A stretch of DNA of 64,000 nt from Methylobacterium brachiatum (GTDB lineage: Bacteria; Pseudomonadota; Alphaproteobacteria; Rhizobiales; Beijerinckiaceae): contig NZ_JAJALK010000001.1 in assembly GCF_020523825.1 (NCBI RefSeq), forward strand, positions 124,001-188,000, read 5' to 3'. Within the stretch, counting starts at the first letter, position 1; each line of letters starts with the position of its first letter. The translations under genes were made by a program, and so were the position numbers. This document shows, in pieces, positions 17,387-26,362 of this stretch. Under the pieces are notes generated by a model. That model searched no databases, had not been told where the DNA came from, and was given only the letters and a program-made list of their open reading frames with translations.

Positions 17387-19227
17387 CAGGCGGCCTCCGC
17401 GTCCTGCGCGGCGGAGAACCGGACCCGGTGGCCCGGCTCGATCGCCCGCATGGCGCCGGCCTCGTCGGGGCCGAGCCGGTAGGGCGCCGCCCAGCGGGTC
17501 GGATCGTTCTGGTCGCCGGTGATCGCGGCGAAATCGAGCGGATGGTCGAGGCTCGGATCCGGCACGGCGGCGAGCAGCGCGCGCGTGTAGGGATGGACCG
17601 GGCGGCGGAACAGGGCGGCGCGGGGCGCCTCCTCGACGATCCGGCCCCGGCACATCACGCTGATCGTATCCGCCATGTAGTCGATCACTGCCAGGTTGTG
17701 GGAGACGATCAGGTAGGACAGGCCGAGGGCCGCTTGCAAATCCTTGAGCAGGTTCAGGATCTGCGCCTGGACCGAGACGTCCAGCGCCGAGACCGGCTCG
17801 TCGAGCACCAGCAGCCGCGGCCGTGGCGCCAGGGCCCGGGCGATGCCGATCCGCTGGCGCTGGCCGCCCGAGAAGGCGTGCGGGTAGCGGCCCAGCCCGC
17901 TGGCCTCCAGCCCGACCATCGCCATCAGTTCCCGGCAGCGGGCGCGCCGCTCGGCCGCCGGCACGCCGTGGATCTCCATGGGCTCGGACAGGATCTGGCG
18001 CACGGTCATGCGCGGATCGAGCGACGCGTAAGGGTCCTGGAACACGAACTGGACGGTGCGCCGGTAGGCGAACAGAGCGTCGCCCGAGAGCCCGTGGACG
18101 TCCCGCGGGCCCCTGCCGTCGTCGAACAGGATCCGGCCGGAATCGGGCTCTAGCGCCCGCATCACCATCTTCGAGACCGTGGTCTTGCCCGAGCCGGATT
18201 CCCCGACGAGGCCGAGCGTTTCCCCGGCCGCGAGGCTCAGGGACACGTCGGAGACGGCCTGGACGATCCGCGGCTTCTGCCAGAAGCGGCCGGACCGGAG
18301 CGTGTAGCTCTTGCTGACGCCCTCGACCCGCAGCAGCGGCCCGGCGGGCTTCGCCTGGGGCTGGACCGGCGGGATCTCGGCCCGGGCCGGGCGGATCGGC
18401 GTCAGGCGCTCGCCCGGCGCCATGTCGAACCGCGGCACCGCGTGCAGCAGCGCCCGGAGATAGGCGTGGCCCGGCGCGCGCATCACCGTATCGCGGGGCC
18501 CGGCCTCGACCAGCCGGCCCCGGTAGAGCACGGCGACGTCGTGGGCGATGTTGGCGACGACGCCCAGATCGTGAGTGATCAGCAGGATCGCCATGCCGGT
18601 CTCGTCCTGGAGCCGGGCCAGCAGGGCGAGGATCTGCGCCTGGGTGGTCACGTCGAGCGCCGTGGTCGGCTCGTCGGCGACCAGCAGGGCCGGCTTCAAA
18701 ATCAGCGCCATGGCGATCATGGCGCGCTGGCGCAGGCCGCCGGACAGCTCGAACGGGTAGGTCTTCAGGGCGCGCTTCGGGTCGGGGAACCCGACCCGGG
18801 CCAGGGCCTCCTGGGTGCGGGCATCGGCCTCCTTCCGGTCGGCGCCGGTATGGATCCGCAGGGCCTCGCCGATCTGGTCGCCGACCGTGTGGAGCGGCGA
18901 CAAGCAGGTCATCGGCTCTTGGAAGATCATCGCGATCCGCTGGCCGCGGATCGCCCGCATGGCCGCGCCCTCGGTATCCAGCCGGGCGATGTCGGTCTCG
19001 GCAGGGCCGTCGCGGAACAGGATCTGCCCGCGGGTGATCGCGGCTGATTTCGGCAGGATGCCCATGATCGCCTGGGCGGTGACCGACTTGCCCGAGCCGG
19101 ATTCGCCGACCAGCGCCAGGGTCCGCCCGCGCATCACGTCGAGCGACAACCCGTGCAACGCCTCGAACGGTCCGGTCTCCGTGCGGAACGCGACCGCGAG
19201 GTCGCGGATGGACAGGAGGGAACTCAA
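17386..19227 (-). CDS. Fused dual ATP-binding protein of a peptide ABC transporter (YejF type)
   Basis: 613 aa with two complete ABC ATPase domains. Domain 1: Walker A GESGSGKS near residue 41, signature LSGGLRQR, Walker [13 protein letters not shown]. Domain 2: Walker [10 protein letters not shown] near residue 343, signature FSGGQRQR, Walker [13 protein letters not shown]. Each ends with the oligopeptide-transporter tail ([13 protein letters not shown] in domain 2). The start is a TTG overlapping the stop of the glycosyltransferase-deacetylase gene (TTGA). The fusion is the normal YejF architecture and powers the two downstream permeases. Confidence 0.92.
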   Translation of the reverse strand: MSSLLSIRDLAVAFRTETGPFEALHGLSLDVMRGRTLALVGESGSGKSVTAQAIMGILPKSAAITRGQILFRDGPAETDIARLDTEGAAMRAIRGQRIAMIFQEPMTCLSPLHTVGDQIGEALRIHTGADRKEADARTQEALARVGFPDPKRALKTYPFELSGGLRQRAMIAMALILKPALLVADEPTTALDVTTQAQILALLARLQDETGMAILLITHDLGVVANIAHDVAVLYRGRLVEAGPRDTVMRAPGHAYLRALLHAVPRFDMAPGERLTPIRPARAEIPPVQPQAKPAGPLLRVEGVSKSYTLRSGRFWQKPRIVQAVSDVSLSLAAGETLGLVGESGSGKTTVSKMVMRALEPDSGRILFDDGRGPRDVHGLSGDALFAYRRTVQFVFQDPYASLDPRMTVRQILSEPMEIHGVPAAERRARCRELMAMVGLEASGLGRYPHAFSGGQRQRIGIARALAPRPRLLVLDEPVSALDVSVQAQILNLLKDLQAALGLSYLIVSHNLAVIDYMADTISVMCRGRIVEEAPRAALFRRPVHPYTRALLAAVPDPSLDHPLDFAAITGDQNDPTRWAAPYRLGPDEAGAMRAIEPGHRVRFSAAQDAEAA

Positions 19228-21197
19228 CCATTCCTCACAGCGGATGAGCCGGGAAGAGTAGATGCCGCCGCGCCGGAGTCCACTGCGGCAGCGGAAAATA
19301 GAGTTTGCGGATCGACAAGCGTCACGGCCGGATGGGCGACGAGGATCGACAGCAGATCGCCGATGAAGGACCAGATCGCGTCGTCGTGGACGCGGTGGTG
19401 GGTCAGCAATCCGATCGGGCGCGCGGGGTCGGACGCGAGGTCGGCGGCGACGTCCCGGAGCAGCACCTCGGCATCGCGGAGCGACCGGGTGCCGCGCCAG
19501 TCGATCGGGTCGAGGGTCGCGTCGGCGCGGGCGAGGCCGGGGATCGCCGGCCCGGGCACCGACGACAGGCCGCGATAGCCGAGGCCCGGCAGGGCGGCGG
19601 CGAGATCCGGAGCGAGCCGGTTCCAGGGCGGCACGAAGACCGGCAGCAGCGCTGATCCGGGCAGGCGCTCCCGGGCGATCCGCAGGCCCGCGGCGGCATC
19701 GTCGCGCAGCGCGTCGAGCGGGCGATGCGGGCCGAACTCCGCCTGTTTCTCGCCCGGTGGGGCGTGGTTGTGGTGGGCCAGGCCGTGGACGGCGATGCGC
19801 ACGGCTTTTGCGGACGCCAGGCGGGCGCCGAGGGACGGCTCAATCCCGGCCGGGATGGCCGCGAGCAGGATCGGCACGCGATGGGCCTCGGCGAGACCGA
19901 TCAGCCGGTCGAGGGCCGGGGACGCCGCGACGGCATCGTCGTCCCGCCACCAGAACCGCACGCGCTGGAAGCGGGTGCCGGCTTCGTCGAGGGCGTTGCG
20001 GAGGAGGCCGAAAGCGGGATGCGCACGCTCCCGCACGGGAGAGGGCACCCGCGCCCGATCCGGCGGCATGCGGCTCTGCACGAAAAGATCCTCGACGATC
20101 GCGACCGTCCGCGCTGCCCCGCCCAGATCGATCCCGTGCGGCGCCGGCGGCGCGGCCTGGAGCTGGGCGTCCACCGCTTGCAGGAGTGATGCCGCGGTCA
20201 GCTCCGCCTCCGGAAGCACCCGGGCGAGGCCGCGCCCGGCGAGGCATTCGGCGCGCAGCCGCTGCTCGGTCTCGCCGCCAGCTTCGAACGGCACGAGCAC
20301 GGCCGGGGTCGCGCTCGCCAGGAGATCGATGGCGGTGTTGTAGCCGCATTGGCTCACCGACAGGGCCGCGCCGGCGAGCAGGGCGCGGTAATCGGGGCGG
20401 GCCCGCTCGATCGTGCCGTCCGGCAGGTCGTGGCCGATGGCGGCCAGGTCAGCCTCGGGCACGCCGTGCCCTGCCAGGATCCGCCAGCCGAGCCCCGGCT
20501 GGAGCCGGGCCGCCTCCGCTGCGGCCCGCAGCAGGCCGAGCCCCGCCGGCCCGGACCCGGCCGCGACCAGCACGCCGCTTCGCACCGACTTCGGAACGGC
20601 CGCCATGCCCTCGTCGACATAGCCGGTGTAGCGGAGCTTTTGCGCGGTTTTGGCGTCGAGGGGCCAGGAGGCGTCCAGCGGCACCAGGGCCGGGTCGCCG
20701 TGGACGAGCACGGCATCGTAGAGCTGCGCCACCCGCGCATGCGCCTGCGCGATCCGCTCCGGCTTGGCGGACGCGACCAGGATGTCGCGCACGGAGGCCA
20801 GGACCAGCGGGCGTGGCCCGCGTGCCTGCGCCGCCTCGACGAGGGCCAGGAACTCGGTGGCCAGCGCCCGGCGGCCGAACGGGAACAGCTCGGTAATCAC
20901 GGCGTCGGGGGCGAAATCCGCCAGGGCGTCCAGAAGCAGGGCGCGGCGCTGCGCGAACAGGGCCGCATCGGCCGGGCCACCGTCCGGTCCCAAAGGCCGC
21001 GCGAAATCGGTGCCGGCGACATGGAGCGGCGGCAGCTGCACCCAGCGCAGGCCTTCCGCCCGCACCATCGGGGCCGGCCTTCCGCCCGAGACGAGCAGAG
21101 CCTCGTGGCCCGCGGCTGCGAAAGCCCGTGCCAGGGCGGCGGCGCGGGTGAGATGGCCGGCTCCGAGGAGATGCGTGACCGCGATCAGGACGCGCAC
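19224..21197 (-). CDS. Glycosyltransferase (GT28-like) fused to a polysaccharide deacetylase-like domain
   Basis: 657 aa in two domains. Residues 1-375: GT-B fold transferase with N-terminal HLLGAGHLTRAAALARAF and the C-terminal sugar-nucleotide site (LSVSQCGYNTAIDLLA, VPFEAGGETEQRLRA). Residues from about 395: NodB-like deacetylase, with WWRDDDAV as the metal Asp motif, HGLAHHNHAP as the HxxxH-like metal motif, FVPPWNRL, and LLTHHRVHD near the end. The linker at about 381-393 is translated from a palindromic repeat. The GTG start overlaps the preceding glycosyltransferase by 13 nt. The combination suggests sugar transfer followed by deacetylation of an N-acetylated glycan. No signal peptide is seen. 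Confidence 0.8.
   Translation of the reverse strand: MRVLIAVTHLLGAGHLTRAAALARAFAAAGHEALLVSGGRPAPMVRAEGLRWVQLPPLHVAGTDFARPLGPDGGPADAALFAQRRALLLDALADFAPDAVITELFPFGRRALATEFLALVEAAQARGPRPLVLASVRDILVASAKPERIAQAHARVAQLYDAVLVHGDPALVPLDASWPLDAKTAQKLRYTGYVDEGMAAVPKSVRSGVLVAAGSGPAGLGLLRAAAEAARLQPGLGWRILAGHGVPEADLAAIGHDLPDGTIERARPDYRALLAGAALSVSQCGYNTAIDLLASATPAVLVPFEAGGETEQRLRAECLAGRGLARVLPEAELTAASLLQAVDAQLQAAPPAPHGIDLGGAARTVAIVEDLFVQSRMPPDRARVPSPVRERAHPAFGLLRNALDEAGTRFQRVRFWWRDDDAVAASPALDRLIGLAEAHRVPILLAAIPAGIEPSLGARLASAKAVRIAVHGLAHHNHAPPGEKQAEFGPHRPLDALRDDAAAGLRIARERLPGSALLPVFVPPWNRLAPDLAAALPGLGYRGLSSVPGPAIPGLARADATLDPIDWRGTRSLRDAEVLLRDVAADLASDPARPIGLLTHHRVHDDAIWSFIGDLLSILVAHPAVTLVDPQTLFSAAAVDSGAAASTLPGSSAVRNG
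20028..20045. repeat. Palindromic repeat copy D inside the glycosyltransferase-deacetylase gene
   Basis: CTCCCGCACGGGAGAGGG, a 14-bp perfect palindrome plus AGGG, followed by CACCCGCGCC. The flank matches copy C (GGACCCGCGCC) with one change. It is in frame and encodes about six residues near position 385-390, at the boundary between the two enzyme domains. Confidence 0.7.
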
Positions 21198-22480
21198 GCG
21201 GCCAGCTCCGGTTCCGTGGCCACGACCGGCGGCGGGAGGCCGGCCGAGGCGCGCAAGGCCTCCGCGATCAGCGCGACGGCGGCGGCTTCGGAAAAATCCT
21301 CGACCAGGCGCACCCGCGCCGCCGCGCCGAGGCGCAGGCGCAGGGCCGGATCGGCGGCGAGGCGGGCCAGCGCAGCCGCGAGCGCGGCCGGATCGCCCGG
21401 GGCGACGAGGATGCCGTGGGTGCCGTCGGTGATGAATTCCGGCGTGCCCGCGAAGGCGGTGGCCAGGATCGGCAGGGCCTGGCTCGCGGCCTCCATCAGC
21501 ACGTTGGGCAGCCCGTCGCGGTCGCCCCCCGGGGCGGGCTTGGTCGGCAGCACGAACAGGTCGGACGCGCGCATCGCCGCGATCACGGCCGGCTGCGCCA
21601 GGGCGCCCCGGAACGTCACGCGTTCGGACAGGCCCCGATCGCGGATCCGGGCTTCGAGGGCGCCGCGGAGCTCGCCGCCGCCGATCAGCTCGAGGCGCCA
21701 GTGCAGGCCCGGGGGCAGGGCGGCGAGGGCGTCGATCAGGTCGTCATGGCCCTTCTTGGCGACAAGCCGGCCGACGCAGACGAGCCGCAGCGGCGCGTTC
21801 GGATCGGTCCCGTCCCGGGGCTCGCGCGGCGGGGGCGGGGCCGGGAAACGGGCGAGGTCGAGACCGTGATAGGCGAGCCGTGTCCGGCCCGGCGCCAGGG
21901 ATTCGAGCCGGGCGAGCCCGTCTCGGGTGCAGGTCACCCCCCAGGCCGCGTCGCGCAGCTTCTCGGTGAGCTCCCAGGCGGGCGTGGTCCAGATGTCCTT
22001 GGCGTGGGCGGAGAAACTCCAGCGCCGCCGGGTCAGCAGCGCGGCGTAGCGGGCGACGCTGGCTGGCGTGTGCAGGAAATGCACGTGGATATGGGCGACC
22101 TCGGCCGGCAGCTCGCGCGCGAGGACCAGCGCCTGACCCAGCCGGCGCAGGCGCGAGGCCGAGGGATCGCGCCAAAGGTCGCGGGCGAACAGGGCGAGCA
22201 GCGCCGGCAGGCGCGGCCGCGTCAGCGCGGCGGCGAGGCCGCGCAGCACCCGCAGCGGCGCCTCGTGCAGGTATTCGGGCAGATAGGCGGCCGGCGCCCG
22301 GATCGCCGCGTGCATCGGGTGGCGGGCGCGGTCGGTGGGCCGGCGCAGGGACCAGATCTCCAGGGGCAGGCCGCACCGCTCGAGCGCCAGCAGCTCCTGG
22401 GCGATGAAGGTCTCGGACAGGCGCGGGTAGCCCTTCAGCACCACCGCGATCCGCTTGCCCGTCACGGGCATGTCCGTCAC
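21185..22480 (-). CDS. Glycosyltransferase family 4 (GT-B fold)
   Basis: 431 aa. The GTG start overlaps the stop of the previous gene (GTGA). The N-terminal domain has GYPRLSETFIAQELLALE, common in exopolysaccharide/colanic-acid-type GT4 enzymes. The C-terminal domain has LVCVGRLVAKKGHDDLIDAL, IGGGELR, and the donor-binding DGLPNVLMEAASQALPI followed by TPEFI, the EX7E-like motif. It is a retaining transferase expected on the cytoplasmic membrane face. Donor and acceptor are unknown. Second gene of the eight-gene operon. Confidence 0.9.
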   Translation of the reverse strand: MTDMPVTGKRIAVVLKGYPRLSETFIAQELLALERCGLPLEIWSLRRPTDRARHPMHAAIRAPAAYLPEYLHEAPLRVLRGLAAALTRPRLPALLALFARDLWRDPSASRLRRLGQALVLARELPAEVAHIHVHFLHTPASVARYAALLTRRRWSFSAHAKDIWTTPAWELTEKLRDAAWGVTCTRDGLARLESLAPGRTRLAYHGLDLARFPAPPPPREPRDGTDPNAPLRLVCVGRLVAKKGHDDLIDALAALPPGLHWRLELIGGGELRGALEARIRDRGLSERVTFRGALAQPAVIAAMRASDLFVLPTKPAPGGDRDGLPNVLMEAASQALPILATAFAGTPEFITDGTHGILVAPGDPAALAAALARLAADPALRLRLGAAARVRLVEDFSEAAAVALIAEALRASAGLPPPVVATEPELAACAS

Positions 22481-23721
22481 GAGAAGGCCCGGGCGCGGGC
22501 GCCCATCGTCCCCGCGGCGGACAGCGCCCGCACCCGGCGGCCGACCGCGTCGAGCCCGTCGAGCAGGCCCGGCACCAGCACCCGGGACGGCTCGCTCTGG
22601 CCTGGCAGGGCGCGGAGCGCCGCCGCCATGCGCTCGGGCGCGCGGCCGTCGGCCTCCAGCAGGACCCGGGCGAGGCCCAGCTGCTCGGCCGCCAGCGCCC
22701 GGATCGCCTGCTCCCGGCGCGGCTCGGTGCGCGGCACCAGGATCGCCCGCAGGTCGAAGGACAGGATCTCGCAGAAGGTGTTGTAGCCGCCCATCGCCAC
22801 GACCCCGGCCGCCTTGCGCATGAGGAACTCGATCTGGCTGTCGAAGGTGATCGCCGCGATCCTGCCGCCCAGCCGGTCGATCCGCGCGGCGAAGCCGTCC
22901 CGGGTCGCCCCGTCGAGGAACGGCCCGAAGGCGATCAGGGAGGGCAGGGGAATGCCCGGATCGGTCTCGTAGGCGGCGATCACCCAGTCGATCAGGGCGG
23001 CGCCGTCGCCGCCGCCGCCGGGCGTGACCAGCACGAACGGCCCCCGGGCGATGGCCGGCTCCTCACGGCCGGCGGACATCTCCGGCACCTCCCGGCGGAG
23101 ATAGCCGGTGTAGATCAGCCGCCCGGCGATCCGCGCCGCCATCTCGGGCTCCATCGGCAGGGCCGCGAGGGGCTCGTGAATGCGGCTGAGGCCGTAGACC
23201 CAGATCTCGTCGTAGAACCGCGCCATGGTCTCGGCCGCGCCCTTGCGCTCCCATTCGGGCACGAGCCGGTCGGCATCGTCGAGCACGTCGCGCAGGCCGA
23301 GCACCAGGCGTGTGCCCCGGGCCGAGGCGGATTCGAGCACCGGCATCAGCTCGCCATGGAAGCCCGCCGGCTCCTTGTCGACCAGGATCAGGTCGGGGGC
23401 GAAGCTGGCATCGGTCCGGGCGATGATCGCTGCCCGGCGCTCCACCGTGTGGGCCAGCGGCGTGGTGCCGTCGAGGCTCGCATAATTGCCGTCGGCGAAC
23501 TTGGTCACCGGCGGCAACCGCACGGTGTAGACCCCGGGCGCGAAAGCGTAGCGGTCGATCACCGGCGAACCGGAGATGATCATCGCCCGCGCGCCGCGGT
23601 TGCAGGCCACGATCGCGTTGGCGATCGCCCGCGAGCGGCGCAGATGGCCGAGCCCGAACGTGTCGTGGCTGTAGATCAGGATACGGGGCGCGGGGGAGAC
23701 CTCGTCCGCTCGCATCGTCAT
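22477..23721 (-). CDS. Glycosyltransferase-like protein (COG4671/GT28-type)
   Basis: 414 aa from the ATG at 23721; the frame is open further upstream but MTMRADEVSPAPRILIY is the natural N-terminus. Motifs: YSHDTFGLGHLRRSRAIANAI at the start, a mid-protein VTPGGGGDGAALIDWVI, and GVVAMGGYNTFCEILSF near residue 330, the C-terminal donor-site signature of GT28-like proteins. It is related in fold to the N-terminal domain two genes downstream. First gene of the operon, whose promoter must lie in the 137 bp between it and the divergent GT87-like gene. Confidence 0.82.
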   Translation of the reverse strand: MTMRADEVSPAPRILIYSHDTFGLGHLRRSRAIANAIVACNRGARAMIISGSPVIDRYAFAPGVYTVRLPPVTKFADGNYASLDGTTPLAHTVERRAAIIARTDASFAPDLILVDKEPAGFHGELMPVLESASARGTRLVLGLRDVLDDADRLVPEWERKGAAETMARFYDEIWVYGLSRIHEPLAALPMEPEMAARIAGRLIYTGYLRREVPEMSAGREEPAIARGPFVLVTPGGGGDGAALIDWVIAAYETDPGIPLPSLIAFGPFLDGATRDGFAARIDRLGGRIAAITFDSQIEFLMRKAAGVVAMGGYNTFCEILSFDLRAILVPRTEPRREQAIRALAAEQLGLARVLLEADGRAPERMAAALRALPGQSEPSRVLVPGLLDGLDAVGRRVRALSAAGTMGARARAFS

Positions 23722-23858
23722 CGCCGCCCCCGTTGACGGCGCGAATGTCGCAGCCGCGCCCCTCTCGCACAAGCCGCGCCGTTGGGCAAACCCCACGTTA
23801 ACGGCGCCGGAACCGGCCTCGCCTAGGCTGAAACGGCACCGCATCGCCGAAAGCCGCC

Positions 23859-25124
23859 ATGTCCGCGCCCATCCCGATCGAAGCGCCGGCCTCCCGCCCC
23901 ACCGCGCTCTGGGCGGACCTGAAGGACCTCGCCGGCAGCGATGCCCGGCTGTTCGCCTTCGCCAAGCTGGCCGCCTGGGTGCTGGTGCCGCTGACCCTCG
24001 CCGTCGTCGCGGTGGTGTTCGGCACCGGCCCGGAGCCGCGCCGGAACTGGTACGGCGACATGCTCGGCAACGATTTCAGCCAGATCTGGGTGGCCGGTCT
24101 GGCGGCGCTAGAAGGGCGCGGCGGCGAGCCCTACGATCTGCCCGTCCATCTCGCGAACCTGAAGGCCGCCTTCGGGCCGGATTGCCGCTTCGCCTGGCAC
24201 TACCCGCCGGTCTTCCTGATGCCGGCCGCCGCCTTCGCGAGCCTGGAGCCGCAGCCGGCCTTCTGGCTCTGGACCGCCCTGTCGCTCGCGGTCTTCGCCG
24301 GGGCGATGCGCTTCGCCGCCGGCCGGGGCGACGCGGCCTGGATCGCGCTCGCCCATCCGCTGGTGTTCTGCAACCTGACCTACGGCCAGAACGGCCTCTT
24401 CACCGCCGCGCTCCTGACGTTCGGGGCGCTCCTGGTCGACCGCCGGCCCTGGCTCGCCGGCCTGTGCTTCGGCCTGCTCGCCTACAAGCCGCATTTCGCC
24501 GCCCTGGCGCCGCTGCTCCTGCTGATCACCGGCCGGAGAGCCTGCCTGGCCTCCTGCCTCGCGACCGTTCTCGGCCTGTGCGGGGCCTCGCTGGTCCTGT
24601 TCGGCACCGCGCCCTGGCTCGGCTTCCTCGGCACGTTGGGCGAGACCAACCGGATCATCCTGGAGAACGCCGCGGCCGGGCTCGAACTCAATGCCAGCGC
24701 CTTCGGGGCCGTGCGTTTGCTCGGCGGCCCGATCGCAGCGGCCTGGGCGCTCCAGGCCCTCGTCGCCGCTCTGGCCCTCGCCGTCGCCATCCGCGCCTGG
24801 ACGCGGCCCGCCGCGCCCGCCCTGCGCGCCGCAGCCCTGCTGACCGCCGCGCCGCTGCTCTCGCCCTACCTGCCGGTCTACGATCTCGTCCCGCTCGTCC
24901 CGGCGACGCTGCTGCTGGTGCTTACGGCCCAAAGCGCCGGCGGCCTGCGCCGCCATGAGCGCGCGCTTCTGCTGGCGACACCCCTGTTCGCGCTCCTGCG
25001 CGAGGGCGCCGGCCTCACGGGTTTCCCGCTCGGGCTGATGCTGGGCCTCGCCACCCTGGCCTGCATCGTCGACCGGATCCAACCCCTGGGGTTTTGTCGC
25101 CGGCGGCAATCGATCCCGGCGTGA
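23859..25124 (+). CDS. Polytopic GT87/DUF2029-like membrane glycosyltransferase
   Basis: 421 aa with about nine to ten hydrophobic segments. The first is VLVPLTLAVVAVVFG at residues 45-60. After it comes the GT87-type loop GNDFSQIWVAGLAALEGRGGEPYD and then FAWHYPPVFLMPAAAFA, whose acidic loop and YPP motif are typical of GT-C enzymes that use polyprenyl-phosphate sugars (mannosyltransferase relatives). It diverges from the glycosyltransferase-transporter operon and probably acts in the same pathway, on the outer face of the membrane. Confidence 0.8.
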   Translation: MSAPIPIEAPASRPTALWADLKDLAGSDARLFAFAKLAAWVLVPLTLAVVAVVFGTGPEPRRNWYGDMLGNDFSQIWVAGLAALEGRGGEPYDLPVHLANLKAAFGPDCRFAWHYPPVFLMPAAAFASLEPQPAFWLWTALSLAVFAGAMRFAAGRGDAAWIALAHPLVFCNLTYGQNGLFTAALLTFGALLVDRRPWLAGLCFGLLAYKPHFAALAPLLLLITGRRACLASCLATVLGLCGASLVLFGTAPWLGFLGTLGETNRIILENAAAGLELNASAFGAVRLLGGPIAAAWALQALVAALALAVAIRAWTRPAAPALRAAALLTAAPLLSPYLPVYDLVPLVPATLLLVLTAQSAGGLRRHERALLLATPLFALLREGAGLTGFPLGLMLGLATLACIVDRIQPLGFCRRRQSIPA

Positions 25125-25583
25125 GGCTGCGTTCGAGAGAACGCCCCGGCCATTCTGCGCCGCCGCAGCTGAGCCCGGACCCGAAGGGGCCGCCAGAGGC
25201 GGCAATCCGGAAACGCCGTCGGTGGACGAGCCTATCGCGTCGGGGGTTCTGGATCACGGGCGCCACTGCGCGGATCCGGGGATAGCAGGGCGTGCCCGTA
25301 TCGGTCTTGCCTTCGCTTCCAGACAAAGCGTTGGCCTCCCGCGACCGGGAGCGATGAAGGGTCCGACCTGTTTTGCCCGTAGCAAGCACGGTGAAGCGGT
25401 GAGGGGCGCTTTGCTTGACACCGACGCCACGTCATGGCCGGATGTCAGCCAGTTTACGGGGCCAGATCGGCGTACATCCGTTTCAATTGCAAATTTTATC
25501 TTAGATTACTCATTGAATACGGACGCAAAATAATCGCGGCGCCGGCATATTTTTAGTCCAAGCATCATCGACGGGGAATCGGC
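25125..25583. other. Intergenic stretch, no gene seen
   Basis: About 460 bp. The last 100 bp are distinctly AT-rich (TTGCAAATTTTATCTTAGAT near 25489) and look like the promoter of the following hypothetical gene. The remainder has only short frames with no ribosome site. No RNA gene or repeat is recognised. Confidence 0.5.
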
Positions 25584-26324
25584 ATGTTCTCGGCATTCGT
25601 GAAATACGTCGGCAGATCCTATCATTCCCACGCGGAGGCGACGAGATCGGCGGCCGCGTCGATCTCGGATCGGTCCGGCCGGGCGACATCCACGGGGTCG
25701 GCCGCCACCGCGGATGCGGACAAGAAGTCGTTCTCCCAGGTGGCGGTCGACACCCGGAAGTTCCTGGATGCCGCCTACCAGAAGCTCGGAAAGGTCGCCG
25801 ATGCCGGCACCTCCGACCAGGAATGGCACGGCGCCATCCGGATCCAGACGCTGGACCGCCGGGCGCTCTACGCCATCACCACCAATCACGGCGGCCTGTT
25901 CTCGGCGACCGAGGTCAAGGCGGCCAAGGCCGAGGTGGCGTCGATCGAGGCGCGCGCGTCCCGGGCCGCCAACCCGCGCGGCACCGATGCGGCGGGGGCG
26001 GCCAAGGCGACGATCACCGTGCTGGACGGCGCCGGCCCGGAGGAGAAAGCCTCCCTGGACTGGGCACAGAAACGTGCCGCCGCGCAGGTCCAGTATCAGG
26101 GCCTCGCCAAGGAGCGGCACCAGGGACGGGCGGCCGTGAGCGCCGAGACCGACAATCCCGTCGTCAACCACTTCGTCAAAGCCTACGGCGAGGCCGAGAA
26201 GGCGAAGCGCTACGCCCAGGACGGCGCATCGATCCGTGTCGAGGACATGCCGTCCTGGTCCAAGGGCGTCTCCCTGTGGAATAGCCTCCACGAGCCGCAG
26301 GCGAAGGTTCTGGGTCACCTGTGA
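25584..26324 (+). CDS. Hypothetical protein, Ala/Lys-rich
   Basis: 246 aa, ATG preceded by GGGGA. The sequence is hydrophilic, with no signal peptide or membrane helix, and is rich in Ala, Lys, Ser and Asp. A short structured block around residues 85-115 (WHGAIRIQTLDRRALYAITT) is followed by helix-forming stretches (EVKAAKAEVASIEARA, DWAQKRAAAQVQYQGLAKER) that could form coiled coil. No family is recognised. It is a lone gene with an AT-rich promoter, which fits an accessory or recently acquired gene. Confidence 0.65.
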   Translation: MFSAFVKYVGRSYHSHAEATRSAAASISDRSGRATSTGSAATADADKKSFSQVAVDTRKFLDAAYQKLGKVADAGTSDQEWHGAIRIQTLDRRALYAITTNHGGLFSATEVKAAKAEVASIEARASRAANPRGTDAAGAAKATITVLDGAGPEEKASLDWAQKRAAAQVQYQGLAKERHQGRAAVSAETDNPVVNHFVKAYGEAEKAKRYAQDGASIRVEDMPSWSKGVSLWNSLHEPQAKVLGHL

Positions 26325-26362
26325 CGGGATTGGGATGAGGCGACGGCGCATCCGAGCGGTGT

